Assembly: GCF_010119245.1 (NCBI RefSeq)
Contig: NZ_WNKG01000004.1
Coordinates: 395,630 to 459,629, forward strand
Direction: 5' to 3'
DNA from: Cyclobacterium salsum
GTDB taxonomy: Bacteria > Bacteroidota > Bacteroidia > Cytophagales > Cyclobacteriaceae
DNA length: 64,000 bases
The position numbers and the translations under genes are program-made. The notes beneath the pieces were generated by a model that made no database searches, was not told where the DNA came from, and worked only from the letters and a program-made list of their open reading frames with translations. Positions 63,938 through 64,000 of the stretch are shown piece by piece. Position 1 is the stretch's first letter. Each line of letters opens with the position of its first letter.

Positions 63938-64000
63938 AGGCGGCGATCCCGACGAGTCGGGACAGGCTCTACTCTCCCGTGCGCCGCGGCGCACCAGTAC
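63938..64000 (-). rRNA. rrf: 5S rRNA, 3' part, 5' end outside window
   Basis: On the minus strand the edge reads GTACTGG, a G+C-rich hairpin, then CGGGAGAGTAG, the conserved helix IV/loop E block of 5S rRNA, and ends in ATCGCCGCC, which would pair with the usual 5' GGCGGCGA. Between GAGAGTAG and CGCCGCC there are about 20 more bases than expected, containing the palindrome TCCCGAC/GTCGGGA. A terminator follows at 63928-63896. An rRNA operon should therefore continue to the right. Read by eye only. Confidence 0.65.

Overview
The window looks like chromosomal DNA of a member of Bacteroidota, most likely order Cytophagales and plausibly family Cyclobacteriaceae. Evidence: a SusC/SusD pair, many signal-peptidase-II lipoproteins, TAnnTTTG-type promoter boxes, few Shine-Dalgarno sequences, a CRTAC1/VCBS protein, a lamin-tail giant protein and a rimP-nusA-infB operon. 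The genus cannot be fixed from sequence reading alone.

Layout. 1-2.3 kb: the 3' end of a SelA-like PLP enzyme gene followed by a secreted COG3964 amidohydrolase. 2.4-7.8 kb: a signalling block with an AhpD-like protein, two HisKA-like proteins that lack an ATPase domain, a lone receiver and a full PAS histidine kinase. 7.9-10.7 kb: an SMP-30-like lactonase, an exported RidA and a BASS-family transporter. 10.7-18.8 kb: VCBS/CRTAC1 lipoprotein, SusD and SusC on the minus strand. 19.4-27.4 kb: a sorbosone-dehydrogenase-like protein fused to cytochrome c, an atypical Nramp-like transporter, two more COG3964 amidohydrolases, a Tat-type SelA-like enzyme and a lipoprotein RidA. 27.5-33.1 kb: EgtB/EgtD (ergothioneine), a Cys-rich unknown, PhnW and a sialate O-acetylesterase. 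33.1-40.7 kb: an A+T-richer accessory patch with a haem-c lipoprotein, a tyrosinase, an NGNT-repeat propeller lipoprotein, gene debris, an attC-like palindrome and a DUF4365 nuclease-like gene. 40.7-50.6 kb: housekeeping genes (galK, M28 peptidase, cysS, rimP, nusA, infB) and a Tat-type sugar isomerase. 50.7-52 kb: a broken HNH gene and REP-like repeats. 52-62.3 kb: a THUMP-like methyltransferase, asd, a 1754-residue lamin-tail protein and a TRAP transporter. 62.5-64 kb: Hsp20, tandem repeats and the 3' end of a 5S rRNA on the minus strand at the edge.

How the genes may work together. The most interesting signal is the repeated association of secreted COG3964 amidohydrolases (three), SelA-like PLP enzymes (two) and exported RidA imine deaminases (two), with an outer-membrane importer, a lactonase and two transporters nearby. 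I infer a periplasmic route in which an N- or O-acyl substrate is deacylated, the amino group is eliminated by the PLP enzyme, and RidA hydrolyses the enamine/imine. The substrate is unknown. A second theme is degenerate or atypical members of known families: a Tyr in place of a likely metal-ligand His, an Nramp homologue without its metal motifs, HisKA modules without ATPase, and a 5S rRNA that seems to carry a palindromic insertion.
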